A stretch of DNA of 64,000 bases from Streptomyces sp. NBC_00414. GTDB taxonomy: Bacteria; Actinomycetota; Actinomycetes; Streptomycetales; Streptomycetaceae. This document shows, piece after piece, positions 23,524 through 33,294 of this stretch. Position numbers and translations under genes: made by a program. The first letter of the stretch is position 1. Each line of letters starts with the position of its first letter. Below the pieces are notes generated by a model that did not search any database, had not been told where the DNA came from, and saw only the letters and a list, made by a program, of their open reading frames with translations. Location: the NCBI RefSeq assembly GCF_036038375.1, contig NZ_CP107935.1, positions 6,882,001 to 6,946,000 on the forward strand, given 5' to 3'.

Positions 23524-24501
23524 TCACTTGGCGCCCAGGGCCGTCTGCAGCGCCTTGAGGTTGGCGTCCATGACCTGGATGTAGTCGTCGCCCCTGGACT
23601 TCTTCGTGATGCCCTCGATCGGGTCGAGCACATCAGTCTTCAGGTTCGCGTCCGCGGCGATGGTCTTGGCGGTCTTGTCGCTGACGAGCGTCTCGTAGAA
23701 GACGGTGGAGACGCCGTCGGCCTTCGCCATCTTCTCAAGGTCCTTGACGCGGTTGGCGCTGGGCTCGCTCTCCGGGTCCAGGCCGTTGATGGCCTCCTCG
23801 GTGAGGCCGTAGCGCTCGGCGAGGTAGCCGAAGGCGGCGTGCGTGGTGATGAAGACCTTGGTCCTCGTGTCCTTGAGGCCGTCCTCGAAGCGGGTGTCGA
23901 GCCCGTCCAGCTTCTTCACCAGGGCCGCGGTGTTCTTCTTGTACGTCGCCGCGTTGTCCGGGTCGGCCTTCTCGAAGGCCTTGCCCACACCCTCGGCGAC
24001 CTCCGCGTACTTCACGGGGTCGAGCCAGATGTGCGGGTCGAGGCCGGAACCTTCCTCGTCCTCGTGGCCGTGCTCGTCGTCGTGCTCGGCCGCGTGGCCG
24101 CCGACCTCGTTGCCGTGCTTCTCCAGGTCGGTGAGCGTGGCCGCGTCGATCTTCGTCCTCACCTCGGACTGGCCTATCGCCTCGTCGACGGAGGGCTGGA
24201 GGTCCTTCAGGTAGAGAGCCACGTCCGACTCCTGGAGCTGCGCGGTCTGCTTGGCGCTGATCTCCAGGTCGTGCGGCTCCTGACCGGGCTCGGTCAGGGT
24301 GCTCACGCTGACGTGGCTCCCGCCTATCTCCTCGGCGAGGAACTGCAGGGGGTAGAACGACGCCACGACGTCGAGCTTCCCGCTGCTGTCGGCCGCGCTG
24401 GAGTCGGACGAGCAGGCGGAGAGGGAGCCGAGCGTGAGGGCGGTGGCCGCCGCGATCACGGTGGCGGATATGTGGCGTCGTCGTACGTTCATGACACTCA
24501 T
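23524..24501 (-). CDS. znuA: Zinc ABC transporter substrate-binding lipoprotein
   Basis: A 325-residue cluster A-I binding protein. The signal ends in a lipobox (LGSLSACSSDSS, Cys about 30). The mid-protein His/Asp/Glu-rich loop HAAEHDDEHGHEDEE is the zinc-chaperoning loop of ZnuA proteins, and metal ligands appear in FYPLQF, DPHIWLDP and TTHAAFGYLAERYGL. Two in-frame starts exist, 24501 and 24492; the downstream Zur-like box covers the first. Expression should be repressed by zinc-Zur. Confidence 0.93.
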   Translation of the reverse strand: MSVMNVRRRHISATVIAAATALTLGSLSACSSDSSAADSSGKLDVVASFYPLQFLAEEIGGSHVSVSTLTEPGQEPHDLEISAKQTAQLQESDVALYLKDLQPSVDEAIGQSEVRTKIDAATLTDLEKHGNEVGGHAAEHDDEHGHEDEEGSGLDPHIWLDPVKYAEVAEGVGKAFEKADPDNAATYKKNTAALVKKLDGLDTRFEDGLKDTRTKVFITTHAAFGYLAERYGLTEEAINGLDPESEPSANRVKDLEKMAKADGVSTVFYETLVSDKTAKTIAADANLKTDVLDPIEGITKKSRGDDYIQVMDANLKALQTALGAK

Positions 24502-24506
24502 TTTCA
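24492..24506. promoter_or_regulatory. Candidate Zur box 1
   Basis: Read on the znuA strand, TGAAAATGAGTGTCA differs at two positions from the idealised TGAAAATGATTTTCA Zur box. It overlaps the upstream znuA start codon. Confidence 0.5.
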
Positions 24507-24513
24507 GCTGGCA

Positions 24514-24528
24514 TGGAAACGATTGTCA
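24514..24528. promoter_or_regulatory. Candidate Zur box 2
   Basis: TGGAAACGATTGTCA is a near-palindrome matching the Streptomyces-type Zur box pattern (TG, AAA, GATT, TCA). It is centred 22 bases from box 1 and could be bound cooperatively with it. Confidence 0.6.
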
Positions 24529-24648
24529 ATAAGCTGTCCTGTGATCTGGACTTCATCCCGGTATGCGAGGGCTGTGACGGTGAGCGGACGGCCGGTGTCC
24601 GGCCGGGACCCCAACCGATTTGATCCGAGGGGCGGGGCCGCCGGTAAT

Positions 24649-24691
24649 CTGAAGCATTCGCTCTGAAGCAATCGCTGTGAAGCAATCCGCT
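24649..24691 (+). repeat. Triplicated 14-15 bp repeat before glyS
   Basis: Three consecutive units, CTGAAGCATTCGCT (24649-24662), CTGAAGCAATCGCT (24663-24676) and GTGAAGCAATCCGCT (24677-24691), fill the leader just upstream of glyS. Confidence 0.75.
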
Positions 24692-24723
24692 TCAACGCCC
24701 GTCGTCGTAATGAAGAGAGCACC

Positions 24724-26106
<1,383 letters not shown>

Positions 26107-26108
26107 TC

Positions 26109-26195
26109 GCGCAGTTCCCCGCGCCCCTTAAAGGCAAAAGATTGCGCCGTTCCCCGCGCCCCCGATCAGGGGCGCGGGGAACGGCGCAATCTTTT
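26109..26195. terminator. Terminator region with three GC-rich repeat units
   Basis: Units occur at 26109-26128, 26144-26163 and 26168-26187. The last two extend into a perfect 27-bp stem (26136-26162 with 26169-26195) with a six-base loop, ending in TTTTT. It lies between convergent glyS and the next gene. Confidence 0.8.
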
Positions 26196-26200
26196 TGGGG

Positions 26201-26401
26201 TCAGCTGGGGTTCACTGTTGCCTGGTGGGCCTCCGTGAGGTGCTCCTCGGCCTTCAGCCAGGGCAGGAACTGGGCCGGCTTCCGCCAGCCGCACGTGTCG
26301 CATCTGATCGTCCGCTGCATGCCCGTGCGCTGTACTCGTACGACGTGCTCGCGGCCGTGTTGGTCCCAGCGGCTCACTTTGCTGGTGTTGATCTGCAGCA
26401 T
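26201..26401 (-). CDS. Small hypothetical protein with CxxC
   Basis: A 66-residue basic protein, MLQINTSKVSRWDQHGREHV at the start, then RCDTCGWRKPAQFLPWLKAEEHL. The CDTCGW motif could be half of a zinc knuckle, with His residues near the C-terminus. AGGAGG seven bases before the ATG gives strong support for a real gene. Function unknown. Confidence 0.75.
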   Translation of the reverse strand: MLQINTSKVSRWDQHGREHVVRVQRTGMQRTIRCDTCGWRKPAQFLPWLKAEEHLTEAHQATVNPS

Positions 26402-26781
26402 GACGCCTCCTGGTGGTCGCGCTCAGCTTGCGCGCGCTTAGGAGTGTGCAACAAGAACAACATCAACGGGGGGCCGTGCGCGGTGAGTTCTGTGCGCATT
26501 CTGCGCATTGTGGGGCTCTTGGTGAAGGATCTGCCGCGGTACTAGCGTGTGGGCATGGCAGGGAAGTGTCAGATCTGCGGGCGCCCGAGCGAGGAAGGGC
26601 GGATCGCCCGGATCACCGCCTTCGAACCCCATCTCTTCGAGGCGTTCGGACTGCCCGTGACCCTCTGAGAGCCGCACGGGCCGCACGGGTGACGGTGGGA
26701 GCGATGAGTTTCTGCGGCGGGCACGTCATAAGGGGGACGGGCGCACATCGCGCCCCACACCACACCGAGGAGTCACCGGTC
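26402..26781. other. Intergenic region with one possible mini-gene
   Basis: 380 bases between a small gene and an SDR gene. It holds two direct TGCGCA palindromes at 26493-26498 and 26502-26507, and the possible mini-gene at 26555-26668. I see no other structure. Confidence 0.5.
26555..26668 (+). CDS. Possible 37-residue CxxC mini-protein
   Basis: An ATG-to-TGA frame encoding MAGKCQICGRPSEEGRIARI and 17 more residues. The CQIC motif suggests a metal-binding knuckle fragment, perhaps a remnant of a larger protein. There is no good ribosome site, so support is weak. Confidence 0.3.
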   Translation: MAGKCQICGRPSEEGRIARITAFEPHLFEAFGLPVTL

Positions 26782-27552
26782 ATGCTGCTGAAGAACAAGG
26801 TCGCGGTCGTCTACGGCGGAGCCGGTTCCCTCGGCGCGGGAGTCGCGAAGGCGTACACGGAGGCGGGCGCGAGGGTGTTCCTCGTCGGCCGGACCGAGAA
26901 GACGCTGCGGGAGGCCGCCGCGGAGACCGGTGCCGAGTACGACGTGCTCGACGCCGGTGACGAGGAGGCCGTCGAGGCGCACGCCGCCTCGGTGGCCGAG
27001 CGGGCCGGACGGATCGACGTCTCGCTCAACCTGGTGCCGCGCGGGGACTTCCAGGGCGTACCCCTGACCGAGATGTCGGTGGAGGACTACACCCGGCCGA
27101 TCACCCGGGGCATCACCTGCCAGTTCATCACCGTGCGGGCCGCCGCGCGCCGGATGACCGCCCAGGGGTCGGGGGTGATCCTCGCCCTCAACAGCGGGTC
27201 CCACAACGGCAGTCCGATGCTGGGCGGTACCGGCGCGGCCGACGGCGCGATCGACGCGCTGATCCGGCAGGTCGCCCAGGAGGCCGGTCCGGCGGGCGTC
27301 CGTGCCGTCGGCATCTGGACCGCGGGCGTGGTCGACACCCTCACTCCCGAGAAGCTCACCGCGGCCGGTGCGCCCGTCCCGGACGAGGCCGCCGTGCAGG
27401 GCATCCGCGCGCACCTCGACAGCATGCGGATGACGAAGCGCTCGCCCCGCATCGCGGACATCGCGGCCCTGGCGACCTTCCTCGCCTCCGACGCGGCGGC
27501 CGGCCTCACCGGAACCTGGGTCAACGCGACCGCCGGGATGTTCCCCAGCTGA
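26782..27552 (+). CDS. Short-chain dehydrogenase/reductase-like protein with altered active site
   Basis: A 256-residue SDR-fold protein. The dinucleotide-binding turn is YGGAGSLGAGVAKAY instead of TGxxxGIG, and the catalytic Ser is present (LALNSGSHNGS), but where the YxxxK should follow the sequence reads GGTGAADGAIDALIRQ, so both Tyr and Lys appear missing. Either it catalyses unusual chemistry (as in some enoyl reductase-like SDRs) or it binds cofactor without reducing. ATG 26782 has GAGGAG upstream. It stands alone. Confidence 0.85.
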   Translation: MLLKNKVAVVYGGAGSLGAGVAKAYTEAGARVFLVGRTEKTLREAAAETGAEYDVLDAGDEEAVEAHAASVAERAGRIDVSLNLVPRGDFQGVPLTEMSVEDYTRPITRGITCQFITVRAAARRMTAQGSGVILALNSGSHNGSPMLGGTGAADGAIDALIRQVAQEAGPAGVRAVGIWTAGVVDTLTPEKLTAAGAPVPDEAAVQGIRAHLDSMRMTKRSPRIADIAALATFLASDAAAGLTGTWVNATAGMFPS

Positions 27553-27573
27553 CCAGCCGCCCTCAGGGGTGGT

Positions 27574-29004
27574 TCAGGCGATCTCGCGGGGCAGCCGCAG
27601 GCTCAGTCCCGTCGTCAGGACGACGGCGGCCAGCTGGACCAGCAGGGTCGTGGCCAGGGCGTCGCCCATGCCCTGGCCCGGGACCAGGGTGAGGAACAGG
27701 GTGCCGAGGGTGGCCACGCCCAGGGCCAGGGCGGACTGCTGGGCGGTGATCATGACTCCGCCGCCCACCCCGGCGCGGGCGGCGGGGACCTCGGAGAGGA
27801 TGACGCGGAAGAGGACGGGCAGCTGGAGGGCCTGCCCGGCGCCCGCGACGATCAGGCCCGGCCAGAGCCGCGCACCGCCGCCGAGGTGGGGCCAGGAGCC
27901 CCACACCGTGAGCGCGAGGACGCTCACGCCGACCGCCTGCAGCAGGCCGCCCGCGGTCACCACACGCGTACCCCAGCGGGCCACCAGCCGGGCGCCCAGG
28001 AGCGAGGCCACGAAGAAGGACAACGCCATCGGTACGAGGGTGAGGCCCGCGCGGACCGGGCTCAGGCCGACCCCCTCCTGGAGCGCCACCGCGATGACGA
28101 ACATGAAGCCGCTGAAGCCGATGGAGAAGGGGACGATCATGATCAGGCCGCGGCGCAGGGGCACGTTGGTGAAGAGGCTCGGCGGGACCAGCGGGGTGCG
28201 GCCCCGGCGTTCCATCCGGCGTTCGACCCGGTAGAAGGCCGTCGCGGCGACCGGGAACAGGGCCAGGGACAGCCACGTCCACAGGGGCCAGCCCGCCGCC
28301 CGGCCCTCGGTCAGCGGGGCGAGCAGGGACACCAGGGCCACGGCCAGCAGTACCGTGCCGGGGACGTCCACCGGCTGCGGGTGCTGCGAGCGCGTCTCGG
28401 GGACGGCTCTGGCGGCCAGGACCAGGCCCAGCAGCACGACCGGTACGTTCACCAGGAAGACCGCGCGCCAGCCGGTGCCCGCGATGTCGGCCGCGACCAG
28501 GACGCCGCCGAGTATCTGCCCGGCCACCATGGAGAGCCCGGCCGTGGCGCCGTACAGGCCCATCGCCTTGGCGCGGCGCGGGCCCTGGGTCGCCGACTGG
28601 ATGGTGGCGAGGACCTGCGGGAGCATCGCCGCGGACGCCGCGCCCTGGGCGACGCGCGCCGCGACGAGGGTCCACGCCGTCGGTGCCAGACCGCAGGCCA
28701 GCGAGGTCAGCCCGAAGGCCGCCATCCCGCCGAGGAAGAGCCGGCGCCGGCCGAACATGTCGCCGAGCCGTCCGCCGAGGACGAGGAGCACGGCGTACGC
28801 GACCCCGTATCCGGCGACGACGAGTTCCAGGACGGCGTCGCCCGCGGCCAGGTCGTGGCCGATCGTGGGCAGGGCGACGTTCACGATGAAGAAGTCGATG
28901 AGGGGCAGGGCGGCGCCGAGCAGCACGGTGAACAGCCCGAGAGTGCCGAGCACGGGTGGAGCGGCCACGGAACGGGCGGTGCGAGGGGCGAGGATTTCGG
29001 TCAC
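27574..29004 (-). CDS. MFS transporter, DHA2 (14-helix) drug exporter type
   Basis: A 476-residue exporter with about 14 membrane helices. Motif A (GGRLGDMFGRRRLFLGG) follows helix 2 and the helix 1 motif LIDFFIVNVALPTIG is typical of DHA2 multidrug exporters. The GTG at 29004 is taken as start. It is divergent from an XRE/MmyB-type regulator with a palindrome between them, suggesting control by that regulator. Confidence 0.9.
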   Translation of the reverse strand: MTEILAPRTARSVAAPPVLGTLGLFTVLLGAALPLIDFFIVNVALPTIGHDLAAGDAVLELVVAGYGVAYAVLLVLGGRLGDMFGRRRLFLGGMAAFGLTSLACGLAPTAWTLVAARVAQGAASAAMLPQVLATIQSATQGPRRAKAMGLYGATAGLSMVAGQILGGVLVAADIAGTGWRAVFLVNVPVVLLGLVLAARAVPETRSQHPQPVDVPGTVLLAVALVSLLAPLTEGRAAGWPLWTWLSLALFPVAATAFYRVERRMERRGRTPLVPPSLFTNVPLRRGLIMIVPFSIGFSGFMFVIAVALQEGVGLSPVRAGLTLVPMALSFFVASLLGARLVARWGTRVVTAGGLLQAVGVSVLALTVWGSWPHLGGGARLWPGLIVAGAGQALQLPVLFRVILSEVPAARAGVGGGVMITAQQSALALGVATLGTLFLTLVPGQGMGDALATTLLVQLAAVVLTTGLSLRLPREIA

Positions 29005-29031
29005 GCGGTCGATCCTGCGCCTGCTCGCAGA

Positions 29032-29059
29032 CTGGTACCAGAGTCTCCTTATCCTGGTA
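29032..29059. promoter_or_regulatory. Candidate operator between exporter and regulator
   Basis: CTGGTACCAG (29032-29041) is a perfect 10-bp palindrome, followed by a further CTGGTA half-site at 29054-29059 that is inverted relative to TACCAG at 29036-29041. It lies in the 113-base divergent promoter region. Confidence 0.4.
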
Positions 29060-29117
29060 GAAGGAGTACCCGGCAACAGGGTCCGTGACAGGGGCCGCGG
29101 GGCGGCAGGCTGGAGAC

Positions 29118-30074
29118 ATGACGACCATGGCCGAGAAGACGATGCCGGTGCCGGGCGGGGGCACGGGGGTGACGGCGGGCGCGGCCACCGGGGTGACGGG
29201 CGGGCCGGGGGAGCCGGAGATCCGGCGGCACGAGCTCGCCGCCTTCCTGCGGCATCGGCGTGAGCACATCACGCCCGAGCAGGTGGGGCTGCCCCGGGGC
29301 AGCCGCCGCCGCACCCCCGGTCTGCGCCGGGAGGAGGTCGCGCAGCTCTCCGCGGTCGGCGTCACCTGGTACACGTGGCTCGAACAGGCCCGGGACATCC
29401 AGGTCTCCGTGCAGGTCCTCGACGCGCTCGCCCGCACCCTGATGCTCGACTCGAACGAGCGGGCCCATCTCTTCCAGCTGGCCGGAGCCGTCGATCCCAC
29501 CCCGGCCTCGCGCTGCCCGACGATCACTCCGGCGCTGCTGCAGACGCTGGAGCAGCTGGAACCGCTGCCGGCCTGCATCCAGAACAGCCGGTACGACGTC
29601 CTCGCGTACAACCGCACGTACGGTCTGCTGCTGTGCGACCTCGACGACGTGCCGCCGGAGGACCGCAACTGCATGCTCCTCATCACCACGAACGAGCAGT
29701 GGCGGTCCTCGATCGTGCTGCTCGAAGAGACGGTGCGGCTGATGGCGGCGAAGTTCCGGGCCTCGATGGCCGGGCATCTCGCCGATCCGGCCTGGAAGAT
29801 GCTGCTCAAGCGGCTGTGCGCGGAGTCGGAGGAGTTCCGTGCGGTGTGGGAGCGGCACGAGGTGGTCCGGTCGCGCAGCAAGACGAAGTTCTTCGACAAC
29901 CGGTATGTGGGGCGGATGACGCTGGTGCATACCGATCTTTGGCTGGGGCCGGGGGAGGGGCCGCGGATGGTCACGTACGCGCCGGCGGACGAGGAGTCGC
30001 GGGGGCGCTTGGAGCAGCTCCACGCGCTGGCGGTTGCGCGGTTCCCCGCGGGGCTGACGGCGGGGGGTGGCTGA
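29118..30074 (+). CDS. XRE-family regulator with MmyB-like ligand domain
   Basis: A 318-residue regulator: a flexible Gly/Thr-rich N-terminus, an XRE helix-turn-helix (ELAAFLRHRREHITPEQVGL, RRTPGLRREEVAQLSAVGVT, WLEQARDIQ) and the MmyB-type C-terminal domain (SRYDVLAYNRTYGLL), which binds fatty acids or small ligands in relatives. Divergent from the DHA2 exporter, which it probably controls. ATG 29118 has TGGAG five bases upstream. Confidence 0.9.
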   Translation: MTTMAEKTMPVPGGGTGVTAGAATGVTGGPGEPEIRRHELAAFLRHRREHITPEQVGLPRGSRRRTPGLRREEVAQLSAVGVTWYTWLEQARDIQVSVQVLDALARTLMLDSNERAHLFQLAGAVDPTPASRCPTITPALLQTLEQLEPLPACIQNSRYDVLAYNRTYGLLLCDLDDVPPEDRNCMLLITTNEQWRSSIVLLEETVRLMAAKFRASMAGHLADPAWKMLLKRLCAESEEFRAVWERHEVVRSRSKTKFFDNRYVGRMTLVHTDLWLGPGEGPRMVTYAPADEESRGRLEQLHALAVARFPAGLTAGGG

Positions 30075-30111
30075 GGTCTGCGGGTGGGGTGACGGGCGTC
30101 CGTGCCTGCGT

Positions 30112-30396
30112 GCGCCGTTCCCCGCGCCCCTGAAAGGCGGGCTGCGCCCTGGCTTGTTGTCGGGTGCGGGTCGGCGGGGGCTGATCGCGCCGTTCCCCGC
30201 GCCCCTAAGGGCAAAAGATTGCGCCGTTCCCCGCGCCCCTGGGGGGTTGGGGTTTGTGGGGGCGTGACGGTTGGCTGTGGCTGATCGCGCCGTTCCCCGC
30301 GCCCCTCAAAGGCGGGGCTGCGCCCCGGCCTTTGCCCCCTCAGGGGCGCGGGGAACGGCGCAGTCTCTTGTCTTTTGGGGCGCGGGGAACTGCGCG
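30112..30396. repeat. Array of six GC-rich intergenic repeat units
   Basis: The 346-base gap 30075-30420 contains forward units (GCGCCGTTCCCCGCGCCCCT) at 30112-30131, 30187-30206, 30221-30240 and 30287-30306 and inverted units at 30342-30361 and 30377-30396. Stretches between units also repeat (GGCGGGCTGCGCCC and GGCGGGGCTGCGCCCC). Several alternative terminator hairpins are possible; two convergent genes end here. No gene is visible. Confidence 0.8.
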
Positions 30397-30420
30397 GGCA
30401 ACCCCTACCGGGCCGCACGG

Positions 30421-31863
30421 TCATACGACGCCCGCCGACTCCTTCACCTCTGGTGCGGACAGGCGGTCCGCCGTGCGCTGTGCCGTCCCGCGGGCCCAGC
30501 GCCCGCTGGACACGGCGCCCACGACCAGGACGGCCAGTCCGCACGCCGCGATGATCCACCAAGCGGGGCGCGCCGCCGAGACGAACGCGTCCCGGTAGGA
30601 CGACGTGCCGACGCCGGAGGCGAGGACCGCGCCGATCACCGCGACGCCCAGCGTCTGCCCGATCTGCCGGCTCGTGGACGCCACCGCCGCGGCCACCCCG
30701 GCCTGCGCACGAGGCATCCCGGAGACCGCCGTGTTCGTGATGGGCGCGTTCACGAAACCGAAGCCGAGTCCGAAGAGCACGTACCCGATGACGAGCGTCA
30801 CGTTCGCCGTCTCGGCCTCGAACGCCGCGAACAGCACCCCGCTCACCGTCATCGCCGTACCGGCGACGAGGAGGGAGAGACGGGGGCCGCGGCTGCCCAC
30901 CAGCCGTCCGGACAGCGGTGCGCAGACGAACGTCATCGCCGCCATGGGGAGCATCCACAGGCCCGCGTCGAGGGCGCTCAGGCCCCGGACGTTCTGCAGG
31001 TAGAGCGTGGACAGGAAGAGGAACCCGCCCAGCGCCGCGAACGCGCTGACCGCCACCACCGTGGCCCCGCTGAACGGCGCCGACCGGAAGAAGCGCAGGT
31101 CGATGAGGGGTTTGTCGCGGCGGGGCTCGTACCAGAGGAGGGTGACGAGCGCGGCGAGCGCGATCCCGCCGAAGACGACGATCTTGGCGGCGCCGGAACT
31201 GGGCGCCTCGATGATCGCGTACGTGAGCGAGCCGAGCAGGGCGATCACCAGGAGCTGGCCGACCGGGTCGGGGCGGCGGGCCTTCGGGGCGCGGGACTCG
31301 GGCACGTACCGCAGGGTGAGCAGGAGCGCGGCCAGGCCCACCGGCAGGTTGACCCAGAAGATCGAGCGCCAGCCGACGGAGTCCACCAGGAGGCCGCCGA
31401 CCAGCGGGCCCGCGGCCATGGATATGCCGACCACAGCGCCCCAGACACCGATCGCACGGGCGCGCTCGCGGGGGTCCGTGAAGGTGTTGGTGATGATCGA
31501 CATGGCGACCGGGTTGAGCATCGAGCCGCCGACCGCCTGGATCATGCGGAAGGCCACGAGCGATTCGAGATTGGGCGCGAGCGAGCACAGGACCGAGCCG
31601 ATGGTGAAGACGACGAGTCCCGCCATGAAGACCTTGCGGCGGCCGATGCGGTCGGCGGTCGAGCCCGCGAGCATCAGCAGCGAGGCGAGGACCAGCGTGT
31701 ACGCGTCGATCGTCCACTGCATGCCCGCCAGGCTCGCGTGCAGATCCTTCTGCATGGAGGGGAGCGCGACGTTGAGAACGGTGTTGTCGAGGCTCACGAT
31801 CAGCAGACTCATGCAGCAGATCGCGAGCACCAGCTGACGCCGGCGGGGGCTGAGCTCAGGCAT
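30421..31863 (-). CDS. MFS transporter, DHA2 family
   Basis: A 480-residue exporter with about 14 helices; LDNTVLNVALPSMQKDLHAS in helix 1 and AGSTADRIGRRKVFMAG (motif A) are typical, and motif C-like GPLVGGLLVDSVGWRSIFWVN marks an antiporter. It is divergent from dusB with an inverted repeat in the 80-base gap. No local regulator gene adjoins it. Confidence 0.92.
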   Translation of the reverse strand: MPELSPRRRQLVLAICCMSLLIVSLDNTVLNVALPSMQKDLHASLAGMQWTIDAYTLVLASLLMLAGSTADRIGRRKVFMAGLVVFTIGSVLCSLAPNLESLVAFRMIQAVGGSMLNPVAMSIITNTFTDPRERARAIGVWGAVVGISMAAGPLVGGLLVDSVGWRSIFWVNLPVGLAALLLTLRYVPESRAPKARRPDPVGQLLVIALLGSLTYAIIEAPSSGAAKIVVFGGIALAALVTLLWYEPRRDKPLIDLRFFRSAPFSGATVVAVSAFAALGGFLFLSTLYLQNVRGLSALDAGLWMLPMAAMTFVCAPLSGRLVGSRGPRLSLLVAGTAMTVSGVLFAAFEAETANVTLVIGYVLFGLGFGFVNAPITNTAVSGMPRAQAGVAAAVASTSRQIGQTLGVAVIGAVLASGVGTSSYRDAFVSAARPAWWIIAACGLAVLVVGAVSSGRWARGTAQRTADRLSAPEVKESAGVV

Positions 31864-31885
31864 GCGTACCAGGTTACGCTCATGT

Positions 31886-31913
31886 CGGTAGTGTGCCTAA
31901 CTAACGACTACCG
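31886..31913. promoter_or_regulatory. Inverted repeat in exporter/dusB promoter region
   Basis: CGGTAGT (31886-31892) and ACTACCG (31907-31913) are perfect 7-base arms around a 14-base AT-richer centre, just upstream of the exporter start. It looks like a TetR- or MarR-type operator; its regulator is not encoded next to it. Confidence 0.45.
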
Positions 31914-31943
31914 TCATGGGTCGGCGTACGTGACAATGGGGGC

Positions 31944-33098
31944 ATGCCCACGCTCACGTCCGCGGTGAACACCGCTCTGCAGATCGGCCCCTACACGGTT
32001 CAGCCGCCCGTCGTGCTGGCCCCCATGGCGGGCATCACGAACGCGCCGTTCCGCACGCTGTGCAGGGAGTTCAGCGGGGGCAAGGGGCTGTTCGTCAGCG
32101 AGATGATCACCACGCGGGCGCTGGTCGAACGCAACGAGAAGACCATGCAGCTGATCCGCTTCGACGCGTCGGAGACCCCGCGCTCGATCCAGCTGTACGG
32201 CGTCGACCCCGCGACCGTCGGCAAGGCCGTCCGCATGATCGCGGAAGAGGGCCTCGCCGACCACATCGACCTGAACTTCGGCTGCCCGGTGCCCAAGGTG
32301 ACCCGCAAGGGCGGCGGCTCGGCCCTTCCGTACAAGCGGCATCTGCTGCGGGCGATCCTGCGCGAGGCGGTGGCCGGGGCGGGGGACCTGCCGGTCACCA
32401 TGAAGATGCGCAAGGGCATCGACGACGACCACATCACCTTCCTCGATGCGGGCCGTATCGCGGTCGAGGAGGGCGTGACGTCGATCGCGCTGCACGGGCG
32501 CACCGCCGCGCAGCACTACGGCGGGACGGCCGACTGGGATGCCATCGCCCGGCTGAAGGAGCATGTGCCGGAGATTCCCGTGCTCGGCAACGGGGACATC
32601 TGGTCGGCGGACGACGCGCTGCGGATGGTGCGGGAGACCGGGTGCGACGGGGTCGTCGTGGGGCGGGGGTGCCTCGGGCGGCCGTGGCTGTTCGGTGACC
32701 TCGTGGCCGCGTTCGAGGGGCGGGGCGGTGAGTACGCTCAGCCGACCCTCCGTGAGGTGGCGGCCGTCATGGTCCGGCACGCGACCCTGCTCGGGGAGTG
32801 GATCGGGGACGAGGCGCGCGGAGTCATCGACTTCCGCAAGCATGTGGCCTGGTATCTGAAGGGGTTCTCGGTCGGCTCGGAGATGCGTAAGCGTCTCGCG
32901 GTCACGTCTTCGCTGGCCGCGCTGGCGGAGGGGTTGGCGGAGCTGGATCTTGATCAGGCCTGGCCTGTGGGGGCGGATGGGCCGCGGGGGCGGACGTCCG
33001 GGAACAACAGGGTTGTTCTGCCGGACGGGTGGCTCAAGGATCCCTATGACTGCTCCGGCATCAGCGAGGACGCGGAGCTGGACACGTCCGGGGGCTGA
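31944..33098 (+). CDS. dusB: tRNA-dihydrouridine synthase
   Basis: A 384-residue FMN-dependent Dus enzyme that reduces uridines in tRNA D-loops. VVLAPMAGITNAPFR binds FMN, NFGCPVPKVTRKGGG holds the catalytic Cys, ALHGRTAAQHYGGTADW and GNGDIWSADDA are further family motifs. Full length with an actinobacterial C-terminal tail. Confidence 0.95.
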   Translation: MPTLTSAVNTALQIGPYTVQPPVVLAPMAGITNAPFRTLCREFSGGKGLFVSEMITTRALVERNEKTMQLIRFDASETPRSIQLYGVDPATVGKAVRMIAEEGLADHIDLNFGCPVPKVTRKGGGSALPYKRHLLRAILREAVAGAGDLPVTMKMRKGIDDDHITFLDAGRIAVEEGVTSIALHGRTAAQHYGGTADWDAIARLKEHVPEIPVLGNGDIWSADDALRMVRETGCDGVVVGRGCLGRPWLFGDLVAAFEGRGGEYAQPTLREVAAVMVRHATLLGEWIGDEARGVIDFRKHVAWYLKGFSVGSEMRKRLAVTSSLAALAEGLAELDLDQAWPVGADGPRGRTSGNNRVVLPDGWLKDPYDCSGISEDAELDTSGG

Positions 33099-33110
33099 GC
33101 GGGTCCTGCC

Positions 33111-33185
33111 GCGCGGTTCCCCGCGTCCCTGAAGACAAAAGACTGCGCCGTTCCCCGCGCCCCTGAGGGGCGCGGGGAACCGCGC
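33111..33185. terminator. Terminator region with three GC-rich repeat units
   Basis: Units at 33111-33130, 33145-33164 and (inverted) 33166-33185. The last two form a near-perfect 19-20 bp hairpin with a 1-3 base loop after dusB. Confidence 0.75.
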
Positions 33186-33265
33186 GACCAGCTCTCGCGT
33201 ACCCGCACCCGTCCACGCACCCCCTCGCTCACCGGACCTCCGCCGGGATGCGGCCCCGCACCCCC

Positions 33266-33294
33266 TTGACCCGGATGCCGTTGCTTTCTATTTT
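33266..33294 (+). promoter_or_regulatory. Promoter of the ferredoxin-headed catabolic operon
   Basis: TTGACC (33266-33271), 17 bases, TATTTT (33289-33294). The same architecture, TTGACC-N17-TATGTT, recurs before the second catabolic set at 45128-45156. The operator begins at the next base. Confidence 0.6.

Noticed and set aside
27563..31717. A reverse-strand open frame of nearly 1,400 codons
   Set aside because: It runs through two exporters, an XRE regulator and the repeat array on other frames; its translation is Pro/Arg-rich with no domain. Long empty frames are normal in DNA of this GC content.
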